A stretch of 64,000 nucleotides of DNA. Origin: Caulobacter sp. UNC358MFTsu5.1. Its GTDB lineage: Bacteria; Pseudomonadota; Alphaproteobacteria; Caulobacterales; Caulobacteraceae. Under the pieces are notes generated by a model, which was not told where the DNA came from, searched no databases, and saw only the letters and a program-made list of their open reading frames with translations. The position numbers and the translations under genes are program-made. The stretch covers positions 434,001-498,000 of the forward strand of contig NZ_JONW01000008.1 in the NCBI RefSeq assembly GCF_000712075.1. Direction: 5' to 3'. Every line of letters starts with the position of its first letter. The first letter of the stretch is position 1. Below, one piece after another: positions 50,421 to 58,365 of the stretch.

Positions 50421-51311
50421 ATGATCGACCTCGTCATCGACCAGCGCCGCAAGGACCTCGGCGGTTTCGAGGTCGGGCGCGTGCTGCCGTTCCACAGCCG
50501 GCGGATGGTGGGGCCCTTCACCTTCTTCGACCACATGGGGCCGGTCGAGTTCGAGCCCGGCTTCCCGCGCAATGTCGACGTGCGCCCGCATCCGCACATC
50601 GGCCTGTCGACCCTGACCTACCTGTTCGAGGGCGAGATCACGCACAAGGACAGCGTCGGCTCCGACATCGCCATCCGTCCGGGCGAGGTCAACTGGATGA
50701 CGGCCGGCAGCGGGATCACCCACTCCGAGCGCTTCGAGACCCTGCGCGAGTTCGGCGGCCCGATGCACGGCATCCAGGCCTGGGTGGCCCTGCCCGACGG
50801 CCAGGAGGAGATCGCCCCGCGCTTCTCGCACCACCCGCGCGACGAGATGCCGGTCTATGAAGCCAACGGCCTGAAGGCCGCCCTGGTGGCCGGCAAGGCG
50901 TTCGGCGTCGAGGCCAAGGTGCCGGTGTTCTCGCCGCTGTTCTACGTGCACTGGGAGCTGGCCGCCGGCGCCAAGGCGGGCCTGCCGGCCGAATATCCCG
51001 AGCGCGCCGCCTATGTGGCCGTCGGCAAGGTCGAGGCCGCCGGCCAGGTGCTGCACGCCGGCCAGATGGCGGTGTTCAAGCCGGGCGAGACGATCACCTT
51101 CGAAGCGCTGGAGCCCTCCACCGTCATGCTGCTGGGCGGCGAACCGGTGGGGCCGCGCTTCATCGAGTGGAACTTCGTCTCCTCGTCCAAGGAACGCATC
51201 GAGCAGGCCAAGGCCGACTGGAAGGCCCAGCGCATGAAGCTGCCCGACCTGGACGACCAGGAATTCACCCCCCTGCCCGAGCCGCCGCCCCCGCCGCCGC
51301 CGATGTCTTAG
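50421..51311 (+). CDS. Pirin-family protein
   Basis: A 296-residue bicupin. The iron-binding set His57, His59 (RPHPHIG), His101 and Glu103 (SGITHSE) is complete, and the N-terminal VLPFHSRRMVGPFTFFDHMGP is typical. Bacterial pirins include quercetin-2,3-dioxygenase-like enzymes and redox regulators; the role here is unknown. The last ten residues are a Pro-rich tail (LPEPPPPPPPPMS). Confidence 0.93.
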   Translation: MIDLVIDQRRKDLGGFEVGRVLPFHSRRMVGPFTFFDHMGPVEFEPGFPRNVDVRPHPHIGLSTLTYLFEGEITHKDSVGSDIAIRPGEVNWMTAGSGITHSERFETLREFGGPMHGIQAWVALPDGQEEIAPRFSHHPRDEMPVYEANGLKAALVAGKAFGVEAKVPVFSPLFYVHWELAAGAKAGLPAEYPERAAYVAVGKVEAAGQVLHAGQMAVFKPGETITFEALEPSTVMLLGGEPVGPRFIEWNFVSSSKERIEQAKADWKAQRMKLPDLDDQEFTPLPEPPPPPPPMS

Positions 51312-51314
51312 CGG

Positions 51315-51698
51315 CTAGAGGAACGGCCCCGGCAATCTGAGCGGCCCGGGGCCCACCTCGTCGTCGGCCTCGCCCACCGCCTGGTAGTGGAGCACCAGCT
51401 TGGCGCAGGCGCCCAGGACCAGGGCCTCGACGAAGGCCGTCTCCCGGCCGGTCAGGCGGACGATCTCGGCCAGGGCGTGGCCGCGCCCGGCGGCCATGTC
51501 CATCACCGCCACCTCCTGGACGCTGAGCGCCGCGCGGGCCCCGGCCAGCCGCTCCACCGCGTCCAGCCGCTGGAAGCCGTCGTCGCTGGCCAGCGCCTTG
51601 CGATAGTCGCGGCCGTAGAGCTCGGCGGCCTGCGCCTCGGCGAAGCCGATGTCGGGGCCGAGGTCTTCGCGGGGGATGGGGAGGTTGTCGGTGGTCAC
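51315..51698 (-). CDS. Hypothetical cytoplasmic protein
   Basis: A 127-residue, mostly helical protein without signal or membrane helices. Segments are RDYRKALASDDGFQRLDAVERLAGARAALSVQEVAV and ALAEIVRLTGRETAFVEALVLGACAKLVLHYQ. I do not recognise the family; the second segment has a weak helix-turn-helix look. GTG start (VTTDNLP) is chosen because further upstream the frame enters repeat D copy 2. Convergent with pirin. Confidence 0.6.
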   Translation of the reverse strand: MTTDNLPIPREDLGPDIGFAEAQAAELYGRDYRKALASDDGFQRLDAVERLAGARAALSVQEVAVMDMAAGRGHALAEIVRLTGRETAFVEALVLGACAKLVLHYQAVGEADDEVGPGPLRLPGPFL

Positions 51699-51721
51699 CG
51701 GACGGTTCTTAAGGCATCGAC

Positions 51722-51796
51722 CGGGGACATGCACTTGTGCGTGTCCCCAGCAGACGCAGTGCGAGATTTGGAGACACGCACAAGTGCATGTCCCCG
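51722..51796. repeat. Family D intergenic palindrome, copy 2
   Basis: 27-bp arms with one mismatch (51722-51748 and 51770-51796) start CGGGGACATGCAC and end GTGTCCCC, flanking 21 bases. Same outer termini as copy 1 but a different inner arm. It lies between divergent genes. Confidence 0.85.
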
Positions 51797-51859
51797 CCCG
51801 GCGGAGGGGGAGCATCTTGTCGGTTGAACACCCCCGCCCCCGGCGCTCATAATCCGGCC

Positions 51860-52879
51860 ATGACCGATCTCGCTCTCGAAACCTTCGTCCGCGGCCTGCC
51901 CAAGGCCGAGCTGCACATGCACATCGAGGGCAGCCTCGAGCCCGAGCTGATGTTCGAGCTGGCCGCGCGCAACGGCGTGACCCTGCCGTTCAAGACGGTG
52001 GACGAGATCCGCGCCGCCTACGCCTTCTCGAACCTCCAGGACTTCCTGGACATCTACTACCAGGGCGCGGGCGTGCTGCTGACCAAGGCCGACTTCAAGG
52101 ACCTGGCCCTGGCCTATTTCCGCCGGCTGAAGGCCGACGGCGGGACCCATGCCGAGATCTTCTTCGATCCCCAGACCCATACCGACCGGGGCGTGGCCTT
52201 CGAGACGGTGATCGACGGCCTGGTCGAGGGCATGGAGGCCGCCGAGCGCGAGCTGGGCGTGACGTCCAAGCTGATCCTCTGCTTCCTGCGCCACCTGGAC
52301 GAGGCCTCGGCGTTCGTGACGCTGGAGCAGGCCAAGCCGCACCTGTCGAACATCGCCGGGGTCGGCCTGGACTCCTCGGAGGTGGGCCACCCGCCCGCCA
52401 AGTTCGCCCGCGTGATGCAGGCCGCCCGCGACCTGGGTCTCAAGGTCGTGGCCCACGCCGGCGAGGAAGGCCCGCCGGCCTATGTCTGGGAGGCGGTGGA
52501 CATCCTCGACGTCGACCGCATCGACCACGGCAACCGCGCCCTGGAGGACGACTGCCTGACCGCCCGCCTGGTGCAGGACGAAACGACCCTGACGGTCTGC
52601 CCGCTGTCGAACCTGAAGCTGTGCGGGGTCAGCGACCTGAAGGAGCATCCGCTGAAGCGCATGCTGAAGCTGGGCCTGAAGGCCACCGTCAATTCCGACG
52701 ACCCGGCCTATTTCGGCGGCTACCTGCTGGAGAACTACCTGCAGACCGCGCAGGCCGTCGGCCTGACGCGCGACGAGCTGGTGACCCTGGCGAAGAACAG
52801 CTTCACGGGCTCGTTCCTGGACGAGGCGGAAAAGGCCCGGCGCGTGGCGCAGGTCGAGGCGTACGCGGCGGCCAACTGA
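51860..52879 (+). CDS. Adenine/adenosine deaminase
   Basis: A 339-residue metal-dependent deaminase. LPKAELHMHIEGSLEPELMFELAARNG holds the first zinc His pair; VVAHAGEEGPP, RIDHGNRA and VNSDDPAYFGGYL supply the remaining ligands and catalytic residues. The length and FLDIYYQGAGVLL plus EIFFDPQTHT segments are closest to the adenine deaminase (Ade, ADAL-related) branch, which converts adenine to hypoxanthine. Adenosine as substrate cannot be excluded. Confidence 0.92.
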   Translation: MTDLALETFVRGLPKAELHMHIEGSLEPELMFELAARNGVTLPFKTVDEIRAAYAFSNLQDFLDIYYQGAGVLLTKADFKDLALAYFRRLKADGGTHAEIFFDPQTHTDRGVAFETVIDGLVEGMEAAERELGVTSKLILCFLRHLDEASAFVTLEQAKPHLSNIAGVGLDSSEVGHPPAKFARVMQAARDLGLKVVAHAGEEGPPAYVWEAVDILDVDRIDHGNRALEDDCLTARLVQDETTLTVCPLSNLKLCGVSDLKEHPLKRMLKLGLKATVNSDDPAYFGGYLLENYLQTAQAVGLTRDELVTLAKNSFTGSFLDEAEKARRVAQVEAYAAAN

Positions 52880-52886
52880 TTTTATA

Positions 52887-53015
52887 TCCGCTCATCCCGG
52901 CGAATGCCGGGACCCAGATGGAATGGCTTTGAGGTGGGGTCCAAAAGCTCCGCGCTCTTCCAGTCAGCCCAAACGCTTTGGGATCTGGGTCCCGGCATTC
53001 GCCGGGATGAGCGGA
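52887..53015. repeat. Family A intergenic palindrome, copy 2
   Basis: Arms at 52887-52919 and 52983-53015 are 33 bp, perfect, and identical to those of copy 1. The 63-base centre differs from copy 1 except at its edges (starts GGAA, ends TTTGGG). It lies between convergent genes. Confidence 0.9.
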
Positions 53016-53017
53016 GT

Positions 53018-54001
53018 TTAGACCAGCGCCTTCCGTACCGCCTCGGCCAGTTCGTCCAGCTCGGTGATCCCCAGGTCCGCATGGAACGGCAGGCTCAGCA
53101 CCGAATGGGCCAGGCGGTCGGCCACCGGGGTCTGGTCGCGGATGACGACGCCGGGACCGACAGGATTGGTCGCATAGCCCAAATCGGCCAGCTTCTCCGC
53201 CACGATCGGAGCGGCGCCTTCCGAGACGCTGACGACCCAGGCGTCCGACACCCAGCTCATGCCCCAGCCCGGCTGGAAGCCGATCGGCGCGCCCAGCAGC
53301 AGCATGCGCAGGCGCTGGGCCGCGGTGGCCAGGCGCAGGCGCTGGCCCGACCAGCCCTCGAGCCCGGCCTCGCCTTCGAAGGCGGGCGCATCGAGGCGGG
53401 CGATGAAGGACGCGTCCTGGCTGGCGACGAACACGCCCTGGCCGCCAGGCAGGCCGACGACCACGGGGACCGGGGCGTCCATGATCACGTCGAACCCGTC
53501 GGTGGCGTCGACCACGATCGGCAGGCCGGTCTCGCGCTGGAAGGCGGCCCAGGCGCTCATGTCGGGGGCGCGGCCGAAGGCGCAGGTGGGGACGATGGCC
53601 TCGATCGGCGGCGGGGCCTCGCCGAGGCGTTCGCGCAGGTGGGCCGGGTCGAACATCCAGCTGTAGGGATCGACGTCCACCAGCCAGGCCCGCAGGCCGG
53701 CGGCGGCGACCGCCTCCAGGGTGGCGGCGCTGGCCAGGGCGGGGACGATGCAGACGCCGCCGGGGCGGACGCCCGAGGCGACGAGGGCGGCGGTCAGGGC
53801 GCAGACGCGGTCGGCGACGGCGCGGACGGCGGTGGGGCGGTCGAAGCGGTCGGCCAGCTTGGCGTCGAGGCCGGGCGTCAGCCCCTGTCGAAGCACCTTC
53901 TCCACGGCGGCGAAGTCCATCGGGACGCCGGCGGCCGCGAAAGCGGCTTCGGCCTTGGCCTTCTTGCGCGCTTCCGGCGAGACTTTGGGGAGGGCTTGCA
54001 T
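53018..54001 (-). CDS. DegT/DnrJ-aminotransferase-like protein lacking the PLP lysine
   Basis: A 327-residue protein with the large-domain layout of DegT/DnrJ/EryC1/StrS enzymes: CIVPALASAATLEAVAAAGLRAWLVDVDP, AIVPTCAFGRAPDM and IVVDATDGFDVIM (the usual EDAAQ region). The following FSFxxxK segment that carries the Schiff-base lysine is absent; the sequence runs directly to LPGGQGVFVASQD. Some family members without this lysine are dehydratases or structural proteins. The role is unknown, but polysaccharide synthesis is plausible. Confidence 0.7.
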   Translation of the reverse strand: MQALPKVSPEARKKAKAEAAFAAAGVPMDFAAVEKVLRQGLTPGLDAKLADRFDRPTAVRAVADRVCALTAALVASGVRPGGVCIVPALASAATLEAVAAAGLRAWLVDVDPYSWMFDPAHLRERLGEAPPPIEAIVPTCAFGRAPDMSAWAAFQRETGLPIVVDATDGFDVIMDAPVPVVVGLPGGQGVFVASQDASFIARLDAPAFEGEAGLEGWSGQRLRLATAAQRLRMLLLGAPIGFQPGWGMSWVSDAWVVSVSEGAAPIVAEKLADLGYATNPVGPGVVIRDQTPVADRLAHSVLSLPFHADLGITELDELAEAVRKALV

Positions 54002-54132
54002 CAGACGTCGCTTCCGAACAGTCCAGCTCTGTCACACGACAGCGCCGTTATGGTTAAGCAAACGTATCGACTGACTCGGGCGCCCCAGATGCGGCGCGCC
54101 GTCGCGGCAAAAATAGGGCCGGAATCTTCGAC

Positions 54133-55683
54133 CTAGGCAGAAGCCGTCCAGCCATCGCGGAGTTCACGCTTCAACACCTTGCCAATATGGCTGCGGGGAA
54201 GGGATTCGACCAGACGCAGGTCGACCAGCCGCTGGGTCTTGCCCAGGCGGGCGTTGACCCAGGCCTTCAGGGCCTCCGCGTCAATCCGCGCATCAGGCTT
54301 GAGCGCCACGAAGGCCACCGGCGATTCGCCCCAGGCGTCCGAGGGCACGCCGACCACCGCCGCCTCGACCACATCGGCATGCTTGACGATCTCGGCCTCG
54401 ATGTCGCTGGGATAGATGTTGAAGCCGCCGCTGATGATCATGTCCTTCTTGCGGTCCATCAGCGTCAGGAAGCCCTCCTCGTCGAACCGGCCGACGTCGC
54501 CGGTGCGGATGAAGCGCCAGCCTTCGGGCGAGGTCCAGGTCGCCTCGGCGGTCTTGCCCGGCTGGCCGTGATAGCCGTTCATCATCCCGCCCGAGCGACC
54601 GACGATCTCGCCGACCACGCCGGGACCGACCTGGACGCCGTCCTCGTCGATCAGCCGGATGTCGTGGCCGGGCGCGGGTTTGCCCACCGTGTGCAGCTTG
54701 TCCGGGTGCTCGTGGGCCATCAGGATGCAGGTGCCGCCGCCCTCGGTCATGCCGAAATACTCGACCAGCCCGCCGGGCCAGCGCGCCAGGACCTGGGCCT
54801 TCAGCTCGGCCGCGAACGGGGCGCTGGTGCAGAACTTCAGATGGGTCGACGACAGGTCGAAGTCGCCGAAGTCGGGCCGGTCCATCAGGCGGCGGTACTG
54901 CACCGGCACCAGCATGGTGTGGGTCATGCGATGGGCCTGGGCCAGCTCCAGATAGCGGCCGGCGTCGAACTTCCTCATCAGCACCACCGTGCCGCCGCCC
55001 GCCAGGGTGGGGAAGAAGCAGACCAGGGTCGTGTTCGAATAGAGCGGCGTCGACAACAGGGTCACCGCCTCGGGGCCGTAGCCGACCGCGTCGCCGCGGA
55101 ACACGTGCTTCCAGCGCATGCCGTGCGACTGGACGATGCCCTTGGGCGCGCCGGTCGTGCCGCTGGAATAGATGATGTTGAACGGGTCGTCGGGGGCGAT
55201 GGCCACGGCGACCGGGATCGCGCCGACGGGCGCCAGCCAGGCGTCGAAGGCCTCGCCGAAGTCCGAGCCGTCCAGGGCGATCTGGCGAACCGCGATCGGA
55301 TGCGGCTTCTGGGCCTCGGCGACGCCCGCGTCGAGGAAGAACAATCGCGCCCCGCAGTCGGCGACCATGCCGGCGATGGCCTCGGGCGTCGACGACGGGG
55401 CCAGCGGCGCCACCGCCACCCCGGCGCGCAGCGCGCCGAGGAAGAGCGCCGCATAGGCGATCGACGACAGGGCGCAGACGGCCACGGCCTCGCCGGGCCT
55501 GATCCCGTCGCGCTGCAGGGCGGCGGCGACCCGGTCGGCCAGGGCGTCGAACCGGGCGTAGGTCACCGCCTCGCCGGTCTCCATGATCACCGCCGGATGG
55601 TCGGGATGCTCGGCGGCCCGCTGGCGCAGGATGTCGCCCATCACGCCGTAGTCGGCGGTCATCATGGCGGCGATGGTGGTCAT
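54133..55683 (-). CDS. AMP-dependent acyl-CoA synthetase/ligase
   Basis: A 516-residue ANL-superfamily ligase: the P-loop-like IIYSSGTTGAPKGIVQSHGM, FGMTEGGGTCILM, FIRTGDVGRFDEEGFLTLMDRKKDMIISGGFNIYP and the C-terminal catalytic Lys in RSHIGKVLKREL. It activates a carboxylic acid to its acyl-CoA; the chain length cannot be read. It lies downstream of the fadB-like gene on the same strand, 180 bases away with a palindromic repeat between, so cotranscription is possible. Confidence 0.93.
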   Translation of the reverse strand: MTTIAAMMTADYGVMGDILRQRAAEHPDHPAVIMETGEAVTYARFDALADRVAAALQRDGIRPGEAVAVCALSSIAYAALFLGALRAGVAVAPLAPSSTPEAIAGMVADCGARLFFLDAGVAEAQKPHPIAVRQIALDGSDFGEAFDAWLAPVGAIPVAVAIAPDDPFNIIYSSGTTGAPKGIVQSHGMRWKHVFRGDAVGYGPEAVTLLSTPLYSNTTLVCFFPTLAGGGTVVLMRKFDAGRYLELAQAHRMTHTMLVPVQYRRLMDRPDFGDFDLSSTHLKFCTSAPFAAELKAQVLARWPGGLVEYFGMTEGGGTCILMAHEHPDKLHTVGKPAPGHDIRLIDEDGVQVGPGVVGEIVGRSGGMMNGYHGQPGKTAEATWTSPEGWRFIRTGDVGRFDEEGFLTLMDRKKDMIISGGFNIYPSDIEAEIVKHADVVEAAVVGVPSDAWGESPVAFVALKPDARIDAEALKAWVNARLGKTQRLVDLRLVESLPRSHIGKVLKRELRDGWTASA

Positions 55684-55714
55684 GGAAACGCCTCTAACTC
55701 TGATCTCCCAAACC

Positions 55715-55823
55715 CCGCCGATCCCCGCGAAAGCGGGGACCCAGGCCGGGTCCGACGATCGATCCTGGACCGCGCCACAAGCTGAAAGTCAGCTTGGGCC
55801 CCCGCTTTCGCGGGGATCAGCGG
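55715..55823. repeat. Family C intergenic palindrome
   Basis: 29-bp arms with two mismatches (55715-55743 and 55795-55823) contain the inner hairpin CCCCGCGAAAGCGGGG followed by ACCCA, flanking 51 bases. The GGGGACCCAGG end echoes families A and B. Confidence 0.85.
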
Positions 55824-55863
55824 AGGTTTTATAGCCTCTCACAAACGGAGAGGCTTTCGGACG

Positions 55864-57942
55864 CTACGCGTCCTTGAAGCCCTTGCCCTCGGCCACCAGC
55901 CGCTCCAGCAGGGCCGACGGCTTGAAGTCGTCGCCCAGCTTGGCCTGGAACTCCTGCATCTTGGCCAGGATCTTATCCAGGCCCACCAGCTCGCCCCAGA
56001 ACATCGGGCCGCCGGTATAGACGGGCCAGCCGTAGCCGTTGACCCACACCGTATCGATGTCGGACGCGCGGATGGCCTTGCCCTCCTCCAGGATCTTGGC
56101 CCCCTCATTGACCATCGGATAGAGGCACCGCTCCAGGATCTCCTGGTCGCTGATCTCGCGGCGCTGGATCTGGCGCTTCTCGGCGAAGTCGAGGATCACC
56201 TGCTCGACCTCCTTCGACGGCTTGGCGACGCGGTTCTCGTCGTAGTCGTAGAAGCCCTTGCCGTTCTTCTGGCCGCGACGGTCCATCTCGCAGAGCACTT
56301 CGCGGACGGTCGAGGAGCTGGTCTTGGCCGGGTCCCAGCCGATGTCGAGGCCGGCCAGGTCGCTCATGGCGAACGGGCCCATCGGCAGGCCGAAGTCGTA
56401 CAGCACGCGGTCGACATCCCAGGGCATGGCGCCTTCCAGGATCAGCTTCTGGGCCTCGCGCTGGCGCTGGGCCAGCATGCGGTTGCCGACGAAGCCGTGG
56501 CAGTTGCCGACCAGCACGGCGACCTTGCCGATCTTCTTGCCGATCTGCATCGAGGTGGCGATCACCGACTTGTCGGTCTTGGCCCCGCGCACGATCTCCA
56601 GCAGGCGCATGACGTTGGCCGGCGAGAAGAAGTGCAGGCCGATCACGCTCTCGGGCCGGCTGGTGCTGGCGGCGATCACGTCGATGTCGAGATAGCTGGT
56701 GTTGGAGGCCAGGATCGCGCCGGGCTTGGCGATCTTGTCCAGCTTGCCGAAGACCTCCTTCTTGATCTCCATCAGCTCGAACACGGCCTCGATGATCAGG
56801 TCGCAGTCGGCCAGGTCCTCCAGGTTCATCGACGGGGTCAGCAGCGCCATGCGCTTTTCGACGTCGTCCTGGGTCAGGCGGCCCTTCTTGGCGGTGTTCT
56901 CGTAGTTCTTGCGGATCACCCCGACGCCGCGGTCGAGGTTCTCCTGTTTCGCCTCGATGATCGTCACCGGGATGCCGGCGTTGAGGAAGTTCATCGAGAT
57001 GCCGCCGCCCATGGTGCCGGCCCCGATCACGCCCACCTTCTTGACCGGGATCAGCGGGGTGTCGTCCGGCACGTCCGGGATCTTGGCGGCCTGGCGCTCG
57101 GCGAAGAACACGTGGCGCTGGGCGGCCGACTGCGAGCCGGTCATCAGCTCCATGAACAGGCGGCGCTCTTCCTTCAGCCCCTCGTCGAAGGGCAGGTTCA
57201 CCGCCGCCTCGATGCACTTGATGTTGTTCTCGGGGGCCATGAAGCCGCGGAACTTCTTGGCGTTGGCCTTGCGGTACTCGCTGAAGATCTCGGGCTTGCC
57301 TCGGGCCGCCTCGACCTTCTCGTTCTGGTCGCGGATGCGGCGCAGGGGCTTGTCCTCGGCCAGGACCACGCGGGCGAAGGCGATGGCCCCGTCGCGCAGG
57401 GCGCCTTCCTCGACGATCGAGTCGAACAGGCCCATCGCCAGGGCGGCCTTGGCCGGTACGTGCTGGCCGGTGGTGACCATCTCCAGCGCCTTCTCGACGC
57501 CGACCACGCGCGGCAGCCGCTGGGTGCCGCCGGCGCCGGGCAGCAGGCCGATGTTAACTTCCGGCAGGCCGGCCTTGGCCGAGGGCACGGCGACGCGGTA
57601 GTGCGCCACCAGCGCCACCTCCAGCCCGCCGCCCAGCACCGTGCCGTGGATCGCGGCGACCACCGGCTTGGGCGAGTTCTCGATGGTGTTCTGCACCTCC
57701 TGCAGCGACGGACCGGTCATGGCCTTGCCGAATTCGGTGATGTCGGCGCCGGCGATGAAGGTCTTGCCTTCGCAGATCAGCACGATGGCCTTGACTGCCG
57801 GGTCGGCGATGGCCGCGTCGAAGGCCTTGGACAGGCCTTCCCGCACCGCCGCCGACAGGGCGTTGACCGGCGGCGAGTTGAGCGTGACGACCCCGATGTC
57901 GCCTTCGACGGTCAGATCGGTGACGTTGTTGATCGCGGCCAT
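55864..57942 (-). CDS. Bifunctional enoyl-CoA hydratase / 3-hydroxyacyl-CoA dehydrogenase (FadB/FadJ-like)
   Basis: A 692-residue beta-oxidation enzyme. Residues 1-190 are crotonase (IHGTVLGGGLEVALVAHYR, EVNIGLLPGAGGTQRLPR with both catalytic Glu). The NAD-binding domain begins VGVIGAGTMGGGISMNFLNAG, with NTSYLDIDVIA, GLHFFSPANVM and NCHGFVGNRM carrying the catalytic His. A C-terminal dehydrogenase domain completes it. It hydrates enoyl-CoA and oxidises the hydroxyacyl-CoA; the thiolase is elsewhere. ATG of MAAINNVTDL. A motif shared with the SDR near 23.7 kb lies upstream. Confidence 0.94.
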   Translation of the reverse strand: MAAINNVTDLTVEGDIGVVTLNSPPVNALSAAVREGLSKAFDAAIADPAVKAIVLICEGKTFIAGADITEFGKAMTGPSLQEVQNTIENSPKPVVAAIHGTVLGGGLEVALVAHYRVAVPSAKAGLPEVNIGLLPGAGGTQRLPRVVGVEKALEMVTTGQHVPAKAALAMGLFDSIVEEGALRDGAIAFARVVLAEDKPLRRIRDQNEKVEAARGKPEIFSEYRKANAKKFRGFMAPENNIKCIEAAVNLPFDEGLKEERRLFMELMTGSQSAAQRHVFFAERQAAKIPDVPDDTPLIPVKKVGVIGAGTMGGGISMNFLNAGIPVTIIEAKQENLDRGVGVIRKNYENTAKKGRLTQDDVEKRMALLTPSMNLEDLADCDLIIEAVFELMEIKKEVFGKLDKIAKPGAILASNTSYLDIDVIAASTSRPESVIGLHFFSPANVMRLLEIVRGAKTDKSVIATSMQIGKKIGKVAVLVGNCHGFVGNRMLAQRQREAQKLILEGAMPWDVDRVLYDFGLPMGPFAMSDLAGLDIGWDPAKTSSSTVREVLCEMDRRGQKNGKGFYDYDENRVAKPSKEVEQVILDFAEKRQIQRREISDQEILERCLYPMVNEGAKILEEGKAIRASDIDTVWVNGYGWPVYTGGPMFWGELVGLDKILAKMQEFQAKLGDDFKPSALLERLVAEGKGFKDA

Positions 57943-57979
57943 GGCGTGCTCCACCCCTGAGTTCGTGGTTGCGTTCTTT

Positions 57980-57995
57980 TGAACGGTTGTTTGAA
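57980..57995 (-). promoter_or_regulatory. Operator-like motif upstream of the fadB-like gene
   Basis: On the + strand TGAACGGTTGTTTGAA, 37 bases before the start codon. It shares AACG and the last nine bases TTGTTTGAA with the motif before the SDR at 23723-23738, in the same orientation. Candidate site for a fatty-acid-responsive regulator. Confidence 0.45.
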
Positions 57996-58099
57996 GCAAA
58001 CCCTGCACGACCCGGCGACGAAGTCCAGAGGTCCGTAACGGCGCCGCGATTTTAGGCGCCGCCCATTGACGCCGCTGCATTCATACTTGAAATTCGAAA

Positions 58100-58358
58100 A
58101 TAGAAGTTTCAGCCGGAGCCAATCCGTGCGGGCGGGGGGAAGCCGCCGAGGGATGTGCCCGCAAAGCGAGCGGGAACGCCGATGTGTGCTCCGATTGTCG
58201 AGGGCGTACGCGTAGGGGGGTCGGCGTCGGGACGCGACTTGCACACGTCCCAAATCTTCTAAGCCGACGATCCTGCACGCACGTGGCGCGCCGCCTCGGC
58301 GTGTCGACTTAGGTGAAGCGCACTCGGCGCGGGAGCCTGCCTCCCGCGCCGCTTTCTT
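58100..58358 (+). ncRNA. Candidate structured noncoding RNA (weakly 6S-like)
   Basis: About 400 bases between the divergent fadB-like gene and the convergent oxidoreductase hold no convincing ORF, yet a strong + strand terminator sits at 58326-58358, implying a transcript. A TTGACG -35-like hexamer is near 58066. The stretch folds: GCCGAGG (58145-58151) pairs with CCTCGGC (58294-58300); CCCGC/GCGGG closes a small loop near 58158-58174; GTCGGC (58220-58225) pairs with GCCGAC (58263-58268) around GGGACG/CGTCCC. The order GATGTG-CCCGCAAAGCG-GCCGAT weakly recalls 6S RNA. Boundaries are uncertain. Confidence 0.45.
58326..58358 (+). terminator. Rho-independent terminator ending the candidate RNA
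   Basis: A perfect 9-bp stem GGCGCGGGA/TCCCGCGCC with a seven-base loop is followed by GCTTTCTT. The U-rich side faces the + strand, so it does not serve the - strand oxidoreductase that ends just beyond it. Confidence 0.75.
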
Positions 58359-58365
58359 GTGCGGT

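Noticed and set aside
58153..58215. A 20-codon ORF starting ATGTGCCCG inside the structured RNA candidate
   Set aside because: It overlaps proposed stems and has no membrane or leader-peptide features; spacing from the purine-rich site is too short to be convincing.
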